Shown here: positions 16,663 to 27,486 of the stretch, in pieces
Position numbering within the stretch: the first letter of the stretch is position 1
Layout: every line of letters begins with the position of its first letter
Assembly: GCA_963799925.1 (NCBI GenBank)
Contig: CAWCYZ010000002.1
Span: 1,860,001-1,924,000 of the forward strand
Direction: 5' to 3'
Length of the DNA stretch: 64,000 bases
Source of the DNA: DATBQN01 sp963799925
Lineage (GTDB): Bacteria; Acidobacteriota; Thermoanaerobaculia; Multivoradales; UBA5704
Position numbers and translations under genes: made by a program
The notes under the pieces: generated by a model
Told to the model about the DNA's origin: nothing
The model's input: only the letters and a program-made list of their open reading frames with translations
The model's database searches: none

Positions 16663-17504
16663 GCACGGCGGCGGCCCGGGAGCTCGCCCGCCGGGGCCGG
16701 CTCTACCCCGCGGTCATCCTCCACGGCGGCGACGAGGCGGCGCGGCGCGGCGCCTCGATCGACCTCGCGCGGACGCTCCTCTGTGCCGCCGCGCCGGAAG
16801 CGCGGCCCTGCGGCGCCTGTCGAAATTGCCGGCGGATCGCCTGGCCGGAGGGCGCCGCCGACTCCTCCTTCCACCCCGACGTCCAGGTGCTCGAGCGCGA
16901 CCTGAAGACCGCCACCTCGGTCGAGGCGACGCGCGAGCTGCTCAGGACCGCCCAGGTGTCGCCCTTCGAGGCGCGCGGCCAGGTCTTCGTCGTCGCCAAC
17001 GCCGAGACCCTCTCTCCCGAGGCCGCCAACGCCCTCTTGAAGGCGCTCGAGGAGCCGCACCTCACCTCGCCGCGGAACTTCTTCCTCCTCGCCCCCTCCG
17101 CGCGCGACCTCCTGCCCACTCTGCGCAGCCGCTCGCTCGCCGTCTATCTCGGGCCCGCCGCGCCGGTCGATCCGGCGGCGGTCGAGCCGATCGCCCGGCG
17201 CTTCGCCGCGGCGGTCGGCGAGTACGCTCGGACCGGCGCGTCCGTATACCTGCTGGCAGCGGCCGAGGCGCTCGGCGCCGGCCAGAAGTTCGACGATCCC
17301 CGCGCCGGCCGGCCATGGGCGAACGCCGCGGCCGCGGTCCTCGCCGGGCTCGCCGCCCTCGCCGGGACTCCGGGCGCGGCGGGCCGCGCCCTGGGGCTCG
17401 CCGAGGACCTTCTGGGCGCCCCGGCGATGCGCCTGCGCGGCGTCGGCGCGGAGCGCATCCTCGAGGGCCTCGTCGCCCGCCATTTCGCCCGCCATTTCGG
17501 ATGA
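16659..17504 (+). CDS. holB: DNA polymerase III subunit delta prime
   Basis: A clamp-loader subunit of the replicative polymerase, 281 residues, GTG start overlapping tmk. Like other delta prime proteins, it lacks a functional Walker A (ILHGGDEAARRG). It keeps the zinc-type cysteines (Cys49, then CGACRNC), the SRC-like region, and the conserved VVANAETLSPEAANALLKAL followed by EEPHLTSPRNFFLLAPS. The C-terminal collar domain is Ala-rich and poorly conserved. It acts with DnaX and the delta subunit, which are not in the window. Confidence 0.85.
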   Translation: MSTAAARELARRGRLYPAVILHGGDEAARRGASIDLARTLLCAAAPEARPCGACRNCRRIAWPEGAADSSFHPDVQVLERDLKTATSVEATRELLRTAQVSPFEARGQVFVVANAETLSPEAANALLKALEEPHLTSPRNFFLLAPSARDLLPTLRSRSLAVYLGPAAPVDPAAVEPIARRFAAAVGEYARTGASVYLLAAAEALGAGQKFDDPRAGRPWANAAAAVLAGLAALAGTPGAAGRALGLAEDLLGAPAMRLRGVGAERILEGLVARHFARHFG

Positions 17505-17556
17505 GCCGCGGATGAGAGCGGCATTCCGAACGAGCCGAACGAGATAAAGCCGCCCG

Positions 17557-17565
17557 TGCTAAAAT
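17557..17565 (+). promoter_or_regulatory. Extended -10 promoter element
   Basis: TGCTAAAAT lies 84 bases ahead of the SurA-DsbA fusion lipoprotein gene, between it and holB. It matches TGnTAnnnT. The -35 region (about 17537) is not recognisable. Confidence 0.4.
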
Positions 17566-17649
17566 GCGGCCCCTGTTTTTGGCGGCGGGGGCGGGGCAAG
17601 ACTCAACGAACCGAGCGATCGGTCATGCGACAAGAAAAGGAGTCAGGTC

Positions 17650-18744
17650 ATGGATTCATTCGTCGGTAGGAGGATGGGCGCGCGGGGCATGCTGTTCGGC
17701 GCGCTGATGGTCGCCATGGGGTTGGGCGTCTGGCTGCCCGCCTGCTCGGCACAGGATGGCAAGATGGGGAGGTCCGATTCCGGCAAGGTCCTCGCCACGG
17801 TCAACGGCAAGGCGATCACCGAGGGTGACGTGAGGGCCGCCAACGCGTCGGAGTTCCAGGCGCTCGACCGCCAGTACCAGCAGAACCAGCACGAGCTCCT
17901 CGACAGCAAGCTCAAGCAGATGGTGCAGGACAGCCTGGTGGAGACGGAGGCGAAGACGAAGGGCGTGTCGAAGGAGCAGCTCCTCGCCGACAGCACCAAG
18001 GGCGCGGCGGTCACCGACGCCGACATCGACAAGTTCTACAACGAGAACAAGGCGCAGATCCCGCCGACGATGACCAAGGAGCAGGTGACGCCGAAGATCA
18101 AGGCGTATCTCGAGCAGCAGCAGCAGGCCTCGGTGCGCCAGAAGTACTTCGACAGCCTGGAGGCCAAGTACAAGGTCGACTACCACCTCGACCCGATCCG
18201 CATCCCGGTCGAGAGCGCGGGCTTCCCGACCCAGGGCCCGAGCACCGCGCCGGTCACCATCGTCGAGTTCTCCGACTTCCAGTGCCCCTACTGCTCGCGC
18301 CTCAAGCCCGAGATCGAGCAGATCAAGGCCAAGTACGGCGACAAGGTGCGGGTCGTCTTCCGCCAGTTCCCGCTCGCCATGCACCAGAACGCCCAGAAGG
18401 CGGCCGAGGCGGCCCTCTGCGCCAACGACCAGGGCAAGTTCTGGCAGATGCACGACGCGATGTTCAACGACCAGAGCGGCCTCACCCCCGAGGGCTTGAA
18501 GGCCAAGGCGAAGACGATCGGCCTCAACACCCAGGCCTTCGACACCTGCCTCGACAGCGACAAGCACACGAAGGACATCCAGGCCGACATGGCGGCCGGC
18601 CAGGCGGCCGGCGTCCAGGGGACGCCCGCGATGTTCGTCAACGGCCGCTTCATCAACGGCGCGGTGCCGGTCGACGACATCTCGAAGGTGATCGACGACG
18701 AGCTCAAGCACCCGGGCGCGAGGAAGAGCGCCAGCTCGAAGTAG
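17650..18744 (+). CDS. SurA-like/DsbA-like fusion lipoprotein (thiol-disulfide oxidoreductase)
   Basis: A 364-residue envelope protein. The signal peptide ends in a lipobox (WLPAC, Cys32). Residues 45-175 look like the N-terminal chaperone region of SurA-type proteins (VLATVNGKAITEGDVRAAN and a long Lys/Gln-rich helix). Residues 195-350 are a DsbA-type thioredoxin fold: VTIVEFSDFQCPYCSRLK with C212-P-Y-C215, the inserted helical part, and cis-Pro loop GVQGTPAMFVNG. It should oxidise or isomerise disulfides in exported proteins while holding unfolded clients. AAAAGGAG lies 8 bases before ATG. A DsbB or VKOR partner is not in the window. Confidence 0.85.
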   Translation: MDSFVGRRMGARGMLFGALMVAMGLGVWLPACSAQDGKMGRSDSGKVLATVNGKAITEGDVRAANASEFQALDRQYQQNQHELLDSKLKQMVQDSLVETEAKTKGVSKEQLLADSTKGAAVTDADIDKFYNENKAQIPPTMTKEQVTPKIKAYLEQQQQASVRQKYFDSLEAKYKVDYHLDPIRIPVESAGFPTQGPSTAPVTIVEFSDFQCPYCSRLKPEIEQIKAKYGDKVRVVFRQFPLAMHQNAQKAAEAALCANDQGKFWQMHDAMFNDQSGLTPEGLKAKAKTIGLNTQAFDTCLDSDKHTKDIQADMAAGQAAGVQGTPAMFVNGRFINGAVPVDDISKVIDDELKHPGARKSASSK

Positions 18745-18765
18745 GGCGGCGAAATCAGCGAGAGC

Positions 18766-18797
18766 GGGCGGCCCAGGAGCCTGGACCGCCCGGTTTT
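18766..18797 (+). terminator. Rho-independent terminator
   Basis: GGGCGGCCCAGG and CCTGGACCGCCC form a near-perfect stem, followed by GGTTTT. It stands 22 bases after the stop of the SurA-DsbA fusion lipoprotein gene. Confidence 0.75.
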
Positions 18798-18808
18798 CCA
18801 CTCCTTCC

Positions 18809-18849
18809 GGTACTGGGTCCGTTGGGTCCCGAGGACGGCCGCCTGGAAG
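18809..18849. repeat. 41-bp dispersed repeat, copy 2
   Basis: Identical over 41 bases to 7318-7358, same orientation. It lies between a terminator and the start of the decarboxylase gene, so it would form part of that gene's promoter or leader region. Confidence 0.85.
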
Positions 18850-18880
18850 CCGCTCTCCCCCGCTCGACCGTTCCCCATCC

Positions 18881-20317
18881 ATGCCCGGCGACCTGCCCCC
18901 CGACGAGCTCCGGCGCGCCATGCACCGCGTCGCCGACATGGTCGCCGACTACCTCGAATCGGTGGGCGACCGCGCGGTGCTGCCGGGGGTGGCTCCCGGC
19001 GATGTGGCGCGGAGCCTCCCCGCGGCGGCCCCCGAGTCGCCCGAGCCGCTCGACGCGATCCTCGACGACTACCGGGCGCTGATCGAGGGGAACGTCACCC
19101 ACTGGAACCACCCCGGCTTCCTCGCCTACTTCGCCATCACCGGCTCCGGCCCCGGCATCCTGGGCGAGACGCTCGCCGCGGGCCTGAACGTCAACGCCAT
19201 GCTCTGGCGGACCTCGCCGGCGGCGACCGAGCTCGAGGAGCGGGTCTGCGACTGGCTGCGGCGGATGATGGAGCTGCCCGAGGGCTTCGCCGGGCACATC
19301 AACGACACGGCGTCGATCTCGAGCCTCGTCGCGCTCGCCGCGGCGCGCCACCGCCTGCCTCTCGACGTGCGCGGGCGCGGCCTCGCCGGCCGGCCCGAGG
19401 TGCCGCCGCTCACCCTCTACGCCTCCGACCAGGCGCACTCCTCGATCGACAAGGCGGCGATCCTCCTCGGCCTCGGCGCCGAGAACGTCCGCCGCATCGA
19501 GAGCGACGGCGAGTTCCGGCTGGCGGTCCCGGCGCTCGCCGCGGCGATCCGCCGCGACCGCGCGGAGGGGCGCCTGCCGGTGGCGGTCGTGGCGACCGTC
19601 GGCACCACCTCGACGACGAGCGTCGACCCGGTGCCGGAGATCGCCGACCTCTGCCGCGACGAGGGGCTCTGGCTCCACGTCGACGCGGCCTACGCCGGGA
19701 GCGCCGCGATCTGCCCGGAGCTCAAGGCGCTGATGCCGGGGATCGAGCGCGCCGACTCGCTGGTCGTCAACCCTCACAAGTGGCTGTTCACGCCGGTCGA
19801 CTGCTCGGTGCTCTTCGTCCGCGATCTGGAGCTCTTGAAGAGCGCCTTCTCGCTCGTCCCCGAGTACCTGCGGACGGCGGAGCCCGGGGTGACCAACCTG
19901 ATGGACCTGGGCGTCCAGCTCGGCCGCCGCTTCCGCGCCTTGAAGCTCTGGATGGTGATCCGCGCCTTCGGCGTCGAGGGCCTGCGCGAGCGGATCCGCG
20001 AGCACTGCGCGCTCGCCCGCTGGCTGGCCGCGGCGGTCGCCGCCGATCCTGACTTCGAGCTCGCGGCGCCGGCGCCGTTCTCGACCGTCTGCTTCCGCGC
20101 GGTGCCGGGCGGCGCGGCGGATGCCGCGGCGGCCGATCGCCTGAACGAGCGGCTCCTCGCGGCGGTCAACGCCGAGGGGCCGTTCCTCCTCTCGCACACG
20201 GTGCTCCGCGGCCGTTACACCCTGCGGGTCGCGATCGGCAACCTGCGCACCGAGCGGCGGCACGTCGAAGCTCTCTGGGACCTCGTCCGCCAGCGCGCGG
20301 CGGAGCTCGGCGGCTGA
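18881..20317 (+). CDS. PLP-dependent aromatic amino acid decarboxylase family protein
   Basis: A 478-residue group II decarboxylase that uses pyridoxal phosphate. Landmarks: HWNHPGFLAYFAITGSGPGI, LNVNAMLWRTSPAATELEE, INDTASISSLVALAAARH (cofactor phosphate), VVATVGTTSTTSVDPV, LHVDAAYAGSA with the Asp that pairs with the ring nitrogen, and NPHKWLFTPVDCS with Lys300 as Schiff-base residue. The family covers DOPA, tyrosine, tryptophan and phenylalanine decarboxylases; the substrate cannot be read from the sequence. It is a single gene between a terminator and the convergent hemF. Confidence 0.88.
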   Translation: MPGDLPPDELRRAMHRVADMVADYLESVGDRAVLPGVAPGDVARSLPAAAPESPEPLDAILDDYRALIEGNVTHWNHPGFLAYFAITGSGPGILGETLAAGLNVNAMLWRTSPAATELEERVCDWLRRMMELPEGFAGHINDTASISSLVALAAARHRLPLDVRGRGLAGRPEVPPLTLYASDQAHSSIDKAAILLGLGAENVRRIESDGEFRLAVPALAAAIRRDRAEGRLPVAVVATVGTTSTTSVDPVPEIADLCRDEGLWLHVDAAYAGSAAICPELKALMPGIERADSLVVNPHKWLFTPVDCSVLFVRDLELLKSAFSLVPEYLRTAEPGVTNLMDLGVQLGRRFRALKLWMVIRAFGVEGLRERIREHCALARWLAAAVAADPDFELAAPAPFSTVCFRAVPGGAADAAAADRLNERLLAAVNAEGPFLLSHTVLRGRYTLRVAIGNLRTERRHVEALWDLVRQRAAELGG

Positions 20318-20326
20318 GCGGGAGCG

Positions 20327-21310
20327 CTACTCCTCCGGCCATTCCCCCAGCCAGTCCCGCGGGCGCAGGAACTCCTCGTAGAGCCGGGCCTCGGGCGAGC
20401 CGGGCTCGGGGTGCCAGCCGTAGCGCCAGCGGACCTCGGGGGGGAGCGACATGAGGATCGACTCGGTGCGGCCGCCGGACTGGATGCCGAAGAGGGTGCC
20501 GCGGTCGAAGAGGAGGTTGAACTCGACGTAGCGGCCGCGGCGGTAGAGCTGGAAATCGCGCTCGCGCTCGCCGTAGGGGAGGTCCTTGCGGCGGCGGAGG
20601 ATCGGCAGGTAGGCGTCGAGGAAGGAGTCGCCCACCGCGCGCAGGAAGGCGAAGGAGCGCTCGACGCCCCACTCGTTCAGGTCGTCGAAGAAGAGGCCGC
20701 CGATGCCGCGCGGCTCGCCGCGGTGGCGAAGAAAGAAGTAGCGGTCGCACCAGCCCTTGAGGCGCGGGTAGACGTCGTCGCCGAAGGGCGCGCAGGCGTC
20801 GCGCGCCGCCCGATGCCAGTGGACCGCGTCCTCCGCGAAGCCATAGAAAGGCGTCAGGTCGTAGCCGCCGCCGAACCACCAGACCGGCTCGTCGCCCTCC
20901 GCGGCCTGCCCGGCGCGGAACATGCGGATGTTCATGTGGCTCGTGGGGACGTAGGGGTTCCGCGGATGGACGACGAGCGACACCCCCATCGCCTCGAACG
21001 AGCGGCCGGCGAGCTCCGGCCGGTGGGCGGTCGCCGCCGCCGGCATGGCGTCCCCGAAGACCCGCGAGAAGCCCACCCCCGCCTGCTCGAGGACGGCGCC
21101 GCCGGCGAGCACCCGCGACCGCCCGCCGCCCCCCTCCGGGCGCTCCCACCCGTCCTCCTGGAACCGCGCCCGCCCATCGACCTCGACCTCCTCGAGCGCC
21201 GCGCAGAGGCGGTCCTGGAGGTCGAGGAGATAGCGCTGGACGGCGAGGGCCTCTTCGGCGAGCAAGGAGCTAGCCCTCTCCTCGACGAGGAGTTTGAACG
21301 AGCCCGACAT
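20327..21310 (-). CDS. hemF: Oxygen-dependent coproporphyrinogen III oxidase
   Basis: It converts coproporphyrinogen III to protoporphyrinogen IX with O2 in heme synthesis. The 327-residue protein shows the family blocks AGVGFSRVFGDAMP, GVSLVVHPRNPYVPTSHMN, WWFGGGYDLTPFYGF, PRLKGWCDRYFFLRHRGEPR, GGLFFDDLNEW and RRGRYVEFNLLFDRGT followed by FGIQSGGRTESILMSLPP. It is full length. An O2-using enzyme means that the organism meets oxygen, in line with the complex I operon. It stands alone between two repeat-bearing spacers. Confidence 0.95.
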   Translation of the reverse strand: MSGSFKLLVEERASSLLAEEALAVQRYLLDLQDRLCAALEEVEVDGRARFQEDGWERPEGGGGRSRVLAGGAVLEQAGVGFSRVFGDAMPAAATAHRPELAGRSFEAMGVSLVVHPRNPYVPTSHMNIRMFRAGQAAEGDEPVWWFGGGYDLTPFYGFAEDAVHWHRAARDACAPFGDDVYPRLKGWCDRYFFLRHRGEPRGIGGLFFDDLNEWGVERSFAFLRAVGDSFLDAYLPILRRRKDLPYGERERDFQLYRRGRYVEFNLLFDRGTLFGIQSGGRTESILMSLPPEVRWRYGWHPEPGSPEARLYEEFLRPRDWLGEWPEE

Positions 21311-21337
21311 GCCTGTTGCCCGATTCTCCCCCTCCCA

Positions 21338-21364
21338 GGTCCTTCACTTCGTTCAGGACGACAG
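21338..21364. repeat. Half copy of a REP-like dispersed repeat
   Basis: AGGTCCTTCACTTCGTTCAGG plus GACGACAG is one arm of the element seen as full inverted pairs at 36814, 39955 and 48715. Here the second arm is missing. Confidence 0.7.
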
Positions 21365-21382
21365 GTGCAGGGTTGGAGCCCT

Positions 21383-21482
21383 GTGGTAGGGGCGGAGCTT
21401 GCCTCCGCCCTCGTCTGGAGCACGTGGTCAGGAGTCGCGGCCTGCGCCGGTCGCGGGCGGAGGCAAGCTCCGCCCCTACCAC
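21383..21482. repeat. Perfect 28-bp inverted repeat with 44-bp centre
   Basis: The left arm begins GTGGTAGGGGCGGAGCTTGC (21383-21410); the right arm (21455-21482) is its exact reverse complement. The 44 bases between are GC-rich and non-coding. It sits between hemF and purF, downstream of purF on the minus strand. RNA from either strand would fold into a 28-bp hairpin, so it may end transcription or be a small non-autonomous mobile repeat. Confidence 0.85.
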
Positions 21483-21519
21483 CGCGGCTTGCGGGCTCAC
21501 GTCCGGCTCTTTCCGAGCC

Positions 21520-22923
21520 CTACTCCCCGCCCTCGACGCGGATCGGGAAGAGCTCGGCCTGCTGGCGGTCCTCGGCGGTGATGGGGACGCGGTAGTCGCC
21601 GCTCCAGCAGGCGGTGCAGTAGCTCTCCCGCGGGCCGCTCACCGAGGCGAGGAGGCCGTCGAGCGAGAGGTAGGCGAGGCTGTCGGCCTCGACGAAGCGG
21701 CGGATGCCCTCGACGTCCTGGCTGGCGGCGATCAGCTCGTCGCGCTTCGGGGTGTCGATGCCGTAGTGGCAGGGCCAGGCGGTCGGCGGGGCGGAGATCC
21801 GCAGGTGGACCTCGGCGGCGCCGCCTTCCTTCATCATGCGGACGATCTTTTTCGACGTCGTGCCGCGGACGATCGAGTCGTCGACCAGGACGACGCGCTT
21901 GCCGGCGATCAGCTCGCGGACCGGGTTCAGCTTCACCTTCACCCCGAAGTGGCGGATCGACTGCTTGGGCTCGATGAAGGTGCGCCCCACGTAGTGGTTG
22001 CGGATGAGGCCGAACTCGAGCGGCAGACCCGACTCCTGGCTGTAGCCCAAGGCGGCGAAGAGGCCGCTGTCGGGCACCGGCACCACGATGTCGGCGTCGG
22101 CGGGGGCCTCGCGCGCCAGGCGGGCGCCCATCGCCAGGCGCGACTGGGCCACCGAGTCGCCGAACACCCGGCTGTCGGGGCGGGCGAAGTAGACGTGCTC
22201 GAAGATGCAGCGCGTCGGCTCCGGGCGGGTCGAGAGGCGGAAGCTCTCGACGCTCTCGATGCCGCCGCCGCGGGAGACCAGCACCTCGCCCGGCTCGAGC
22301 TCGCGCACCAGCCGCGCCTCCAGGAGGTCGAAGGCGCAGCTCTCCGAGGCGAAGCAGGGGCAGCCGGCGGCGTCGCCGAGGGCGAGCGGCCGGAAGCCGT
22401 TGGGGTCGCGCGCCGCGATCAGGGACTGATCGGTGATGAGGAGGAGCGAGTAGGCCCCGCGCACCTGCTCGAGCGCCAGCATGAAGGACTCGGCGATGTC
22501 CTCCCGCGGCGCCCGCGCCATCAGGTGGAGGATGACCTCGGTGTCGCTGGTGGTCTGGAAGATCGACCCCTCGCGCTCCAGCCGCCGGCGGATCTCGACG
22601 GCGTTCGTCAGGTTGCCGTTGTGGACCAGGGCGAGCGGCCCCATCGAGGTCTTGACGACGATCGGCTGGGCGTTGGCGATGACGCTCGTGCCTGCCGTGG
22701 AGTAGCGGGTGTGGCCGAGGGCGCGCCGGCCGGGGAGGCGCGCCATGGTCTTCTCCTTGAAGACGTCCGAGACGTGGCCCATGCCGCGCTCGGCGTGGAG
22801 CTGCGCCCCGTCCCAGGAGACGATCCCGGCGCTCTCCTGCCCCCGGTGCTGGAGGGCATAGAGGCCGAGGTAGGTCAGGTTGGCCGCGTCGTCACAGCCG
22901 TCGATGCCGAAGATGCCGCACAT
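21520..22923 (-). CDS. purF: Amidophosphoribosyltransferase
   Basis: First step of purine synthesis: PRPP plus glutamine to phosphoribosylamine. The 467-residue protein starts MCGIFG, so the catalytic Cys becomes residue 1 after Met removal, with no propeptide. The glutaminase domain has LQHRGQESAG, LGHTRYSTAG and VHNGNLTN; the PRPP loop VVLVDDSIVRGTTSKK lies near 341-356. The Cys pattern (RCIFEHVYFARPDS, CHYGID, YCTACWSGDY) matches the iron-sulfur Bacillus-type enzymes. It is downstream of purL on the same strand, 108 bases away. Confidence 0.95.
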   Translation of the reverse strand: MCGIFGIDGCDDAANLTYLGLYALQHRGQESAGIVSWDGAQLHAERGMGHVSDVFKEKTMARLPGRRALGHTRYSTAGTSVIANAQPIVVKTSMGPLALVHNGNLTNAVEIRRRLEREGSIFQTTSDTEVILHLMARAPREDIAESFMLALEQVRGAYSLLLITDQSLIAARDPNGFRPLALGDAAGCPCFASESCAFDLLEARLVRELEPGEVLVSRGGGIESVESFRLSTRPEPTRCIFEHVYFARPDSRVFGDSVAQSRLAMGARLAREAPADADIVVPVPDSGLFAALGYSQESGLPLEFGLIRNHYVGRTFIEPKQSIRHFGVKVKLNPVRELIAGKRVVLVDDSIVRGTTSKKIVRMMKEGGAAEVHLRISAPPTAWPCHYGIDTPKRDELIAASQDVEGIRRFVEADSLAYLSLDGLLASVSGPRESYCTACWSGDYRVPITAEDRQQAELFPIRVEGGE

Positions 22924-23031
22924 GGTCGAGCCTCAGCGTACGCTCGGTTGGATAGGTGGCTGCGCGAAAGCCTTATGAATTGACAGAGCATCTCTCCTCT
23001 GCTCAAAACGCTGCCGGGGGCCGCGAAATTC

Positions 23032-25304
<2,273 letters not shown>

Positions 25305-25308
<4 letters not shown>

Positions 25309-26055
25309 CGCCGCCGCCCTCCCGCGGCGCTCGCCGCGCCGGCGGCGGAGAAGGCGCGGGCGCCGGACTCGACGGCGCCGGCGAAGATCGCCAGGCCGTC
25401 GGTGTTGCCGAGGATCGATTCCGCCGCCCGCTCGGGGTGGGGCATCATGCCGAGGACGTTCCCCTGCGCGTTGGCGACGCCGGCGATCGCCCGCGCCGCG
25501 CCGTTCCAGTTCCAGGCCTCGTCGAGCGCCCCGTCGGGCGACACGTAGCGCAAGACCACCTGGCCGGCGGCCTCGAGGCGGTCGAGGGCCGCGGGCGAGT
25601 CCTCGTAATTGCCCTCGCCGTGGGCGATCGGCAGGCGGAGCACCCGGCCCGCTCCCCGCTGCCGGAGGCCGCGGGTGAACGGCAGATCGTCGCGCTCGAC
25701 CTTGAGGTACACGTCGCGGCATTCGAAGCGCAGGTCGCGGTTCTTCCGCATGGCGCCCGGCAGGAGCCCGGCCTCCAGGAGCACCTGGAAGCCGTTGCAG
25801 ATCCCCAGCACCAGGCCGCCCGCCTCGGCGTGTCGGCGGACGGCGCCGACCACCGGCGAGAGGGCGGCGAGGGCGCCCGCCCGCAGGTAGTCGCCGTAGG
25901 CGAAGCCGCCGGGGAGGACCACCAGCTCGCAGCCCTTCAGGCTGTCGTCCTCGTGCCAGAGGAAGGTGACCTCCTGCTGCGAGGACGTGCTTCAGCACGT
26001 GGTAGACGTCATGGTCGCAGTTGCTGCCCGGGAAGACGACGACGCCGCACCTCAT
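25305..26055 (-). CDS. purQ: FGAM synthase glutaminase subunit, frameshifted
   Basis: The class I glutamine amidotransferase that feeds ammonia to PurL. The first 25 residues (MRCGVVVFPGSNCDHDVYHV, then LKHVL) are in one frame. After about 25981 the protein goes on in the next with QQEVTFLWHEDDSLKGCELV, VLPGGFAYGDYLRAGA and the nucleophile elbow GLVLGICNGFQVLLEAG. One extra base (751 bp in total) breaks the gene. Both sides are perfectly conserved and the gene is needed for purine synthesis, so an assembly indel is the best explanation. The start overlaps the purS stop by ATGA, and the stop overlaps purL. Confidence 0.88.
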
Positions 26056-26336
26056 GGCCTGTCCTCTGGACGGCGGTCGCCGGCGGCTCCCGGCTCGGTC
26101 AATATCTCGACCGCGTAGTCCTCGACCACCGTGTTGGCGAGGAGCTTCTCGCACATCCGCTCGAGCTCGCGGCCGGCGGCCGCCGCGTCGTCGGTGCCGA
26201 GCCGGATCTCGAAGCTCTTGCCGGCGCGGACGTCCTCGACGCCGGCGAACCCCACCCGCTCGAGGGCGTTCCTGATCGCCTTGCCCTGCGGGTCGAGGAT
26301 CTCGCGCCGCGGATAGACCGTCACTCGTGCCTTCAC
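26052..26336 (-). CDS. purS: FGAM synthase subunit PurS
   Basis: A small structural subunit (94 residues) that bridges PurQ and PurL. The sequence KARVTVYPRREILDPQGKAI, RNALERVGFAGVEDVRAGKS and MCEKLLANTVVEDYAVEI is typical of the family. The start is GTG 26336, which shares its first base with the stop codon of the upstream metallo-hydrolase gene. It is followed directly by purQ. The presence of PurS fixes the complex as the three-part type. Confidence 0.92.
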   Translation of the reverse strand: MKARVTVYPRREILDPQGKAIRNALERVGFAGVEDVRAGKSFEIRLGTDDAAAAGRELERMCEKLLANTVVEDYAVEILTEPGAAGDRRPEDRP

Positions 26337-27430
26337 TAGGGTACCTCCAGCCAGGGGGTGGATTGGAACTGCTCGGAGAGCACGAGGAGCGCCGGGCAGC
26401 CCTCGCGCGCGAGCGTCTCGCCGACCTCGGCGGCGGCGAGCGCCGGCAGGTTGTTGGTGCGCGAGAGATGGTAGAGCACCACCCAGCGGAGGCGCTCCGA
26501 GACGAGCTCGGGGAGGCCCTCGGCGGCGTCGCGGTTCGACAGGTGCCCGTGTCGCCCGGCGACCCGCTGTTTGAGCGGCCACGGATAGGGTCCGTTGCGG
26601 AGCATGTCGAGGTCGTGGTTGGTCTCCAGGAGCAGCAGGTCGAGGTCGCGCATCCGCCCCCAGGCGAGGCGGGTGCGGACGCCGAGGTCGGCGGCGAGCC
26701 CCACCCGCCGCCCGCGGCCGTCCTCGACCACCAGCCCGATCGGCTCGCGGGCGTCGTGCGGCAGCGCGAACGGCTCGACCGCGAAGCCCGCCACCTCGCA
26801 CGGCTCGCCCGAGCGCAGGACGACCGTCCGCTGGCTGGTCTCGGCGGAGAGGGAGCAGCCGGCGATGGTCCCGGCCGTGGCATAGATCGGCAGCCGGTGG
26901 CGGCGGGCGAAGCGCTCGGCCCCCCGGCAGTGGTCGATGTGCTCGTGGGTCAGGACCAGGGCCTCGATCGTCTTCGGATCGACCCCGACGAGCTTCAGCC
27001 GCAGCTCGATCTCACGGCAGGAGAAGCCGGCGTCGAGGAGGATCCGGCGCGTCCGGCCGTCGCTCTCCGATTCGACCACGACGGCGTTGCCGCCGCTCCC
27101 CGAGCCCAGGACGACGACGCGGAGACGCGGGCGGTCGGGGATGGCATCGGCCGGAGCTGCCGCGGTCGAGAGATACGACAGCCGAGGTGCAGGGGGCGGC
27201 AGGAGGGGGACCGGCTCCGCGGCGGCTTCGGCGGCGCGCGGGAGGGTCGCGGTAGTTGCTTGGGGCGCTTGGGGCGCTTCGCGGATCGGGGGAGCGAGCG
27301 GCGGAGGGGGCGCGACGATGTCTTCGGGCTCGGGCCTGGGCTCCTGGGGAGAGCCGAACAGCAGCCCCTGACGCCACACTTCGAGCGGTGCACGAGCTCG
27401 GCGGATCGTTTGTCGCCAGGTGAGGGCCAC
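26336..27430 (-). CDS. Metallo-beta-lactamase-fold hydrolase (YycJ/WalJ-like) with Pro-rich extension
   Basis: A 364-residue protein. The first 100 residues are Pro/Ala-rich and probably disordered, including a repeated APQAPQA part. The rest is an MBL domain: VVLGSGSGGNAVVVES, ILLDAGFSCREIELRL and the metal motif LTHEHIDHCRG, with later His and Asp in FALPHDAREPIG and ETNHDLDML. This matches the YycJ group, thought to be exonucleases or regulators of wall and DNA coordination. It overlaps purS by one base, so it is co-transcribed with the purine genes; the link is not obvious. The N-terminal extension is unlike other members. Confidence 0.8.
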   Translation of the reverse strand: MALTWRQTIRRARAPLEVWRQGLLFGSPQEPRPEPEDIVAPPPPLAPPIREAPQAPQATTATLPRAAEAAAEPVPLLPPPAPRLSYLSTAAAPADAIPDRPRLRVVVLGSGSGGNAVVVESESDGRTRRILLDAGFSCREIELRLKLVGVDPKTIEALVLTHEHIDHCRGAERFARRHRLPIYATAGTIAGCSLSAETSQRTVVLRSGEPCEVAGFAVEPFALPHDAREPIGLVVEDGRGRRVGLAADLGVRTRLAWGRMRDLDLLLLETNHDLDMLRNGPYPWPLKQRVAGRHGHLSNRDAAEGLPELVSERLRWVVLYHLSRTNNLPALAAAEVGETLAREGCPALLVLSEQFQSTPWLEVP

Positions 27431-27486
27431 CGCGATTTCAGGGTATCACAGCGGGGCGGCACCGCCGGCGCGGAGAAGGGCGCCCG

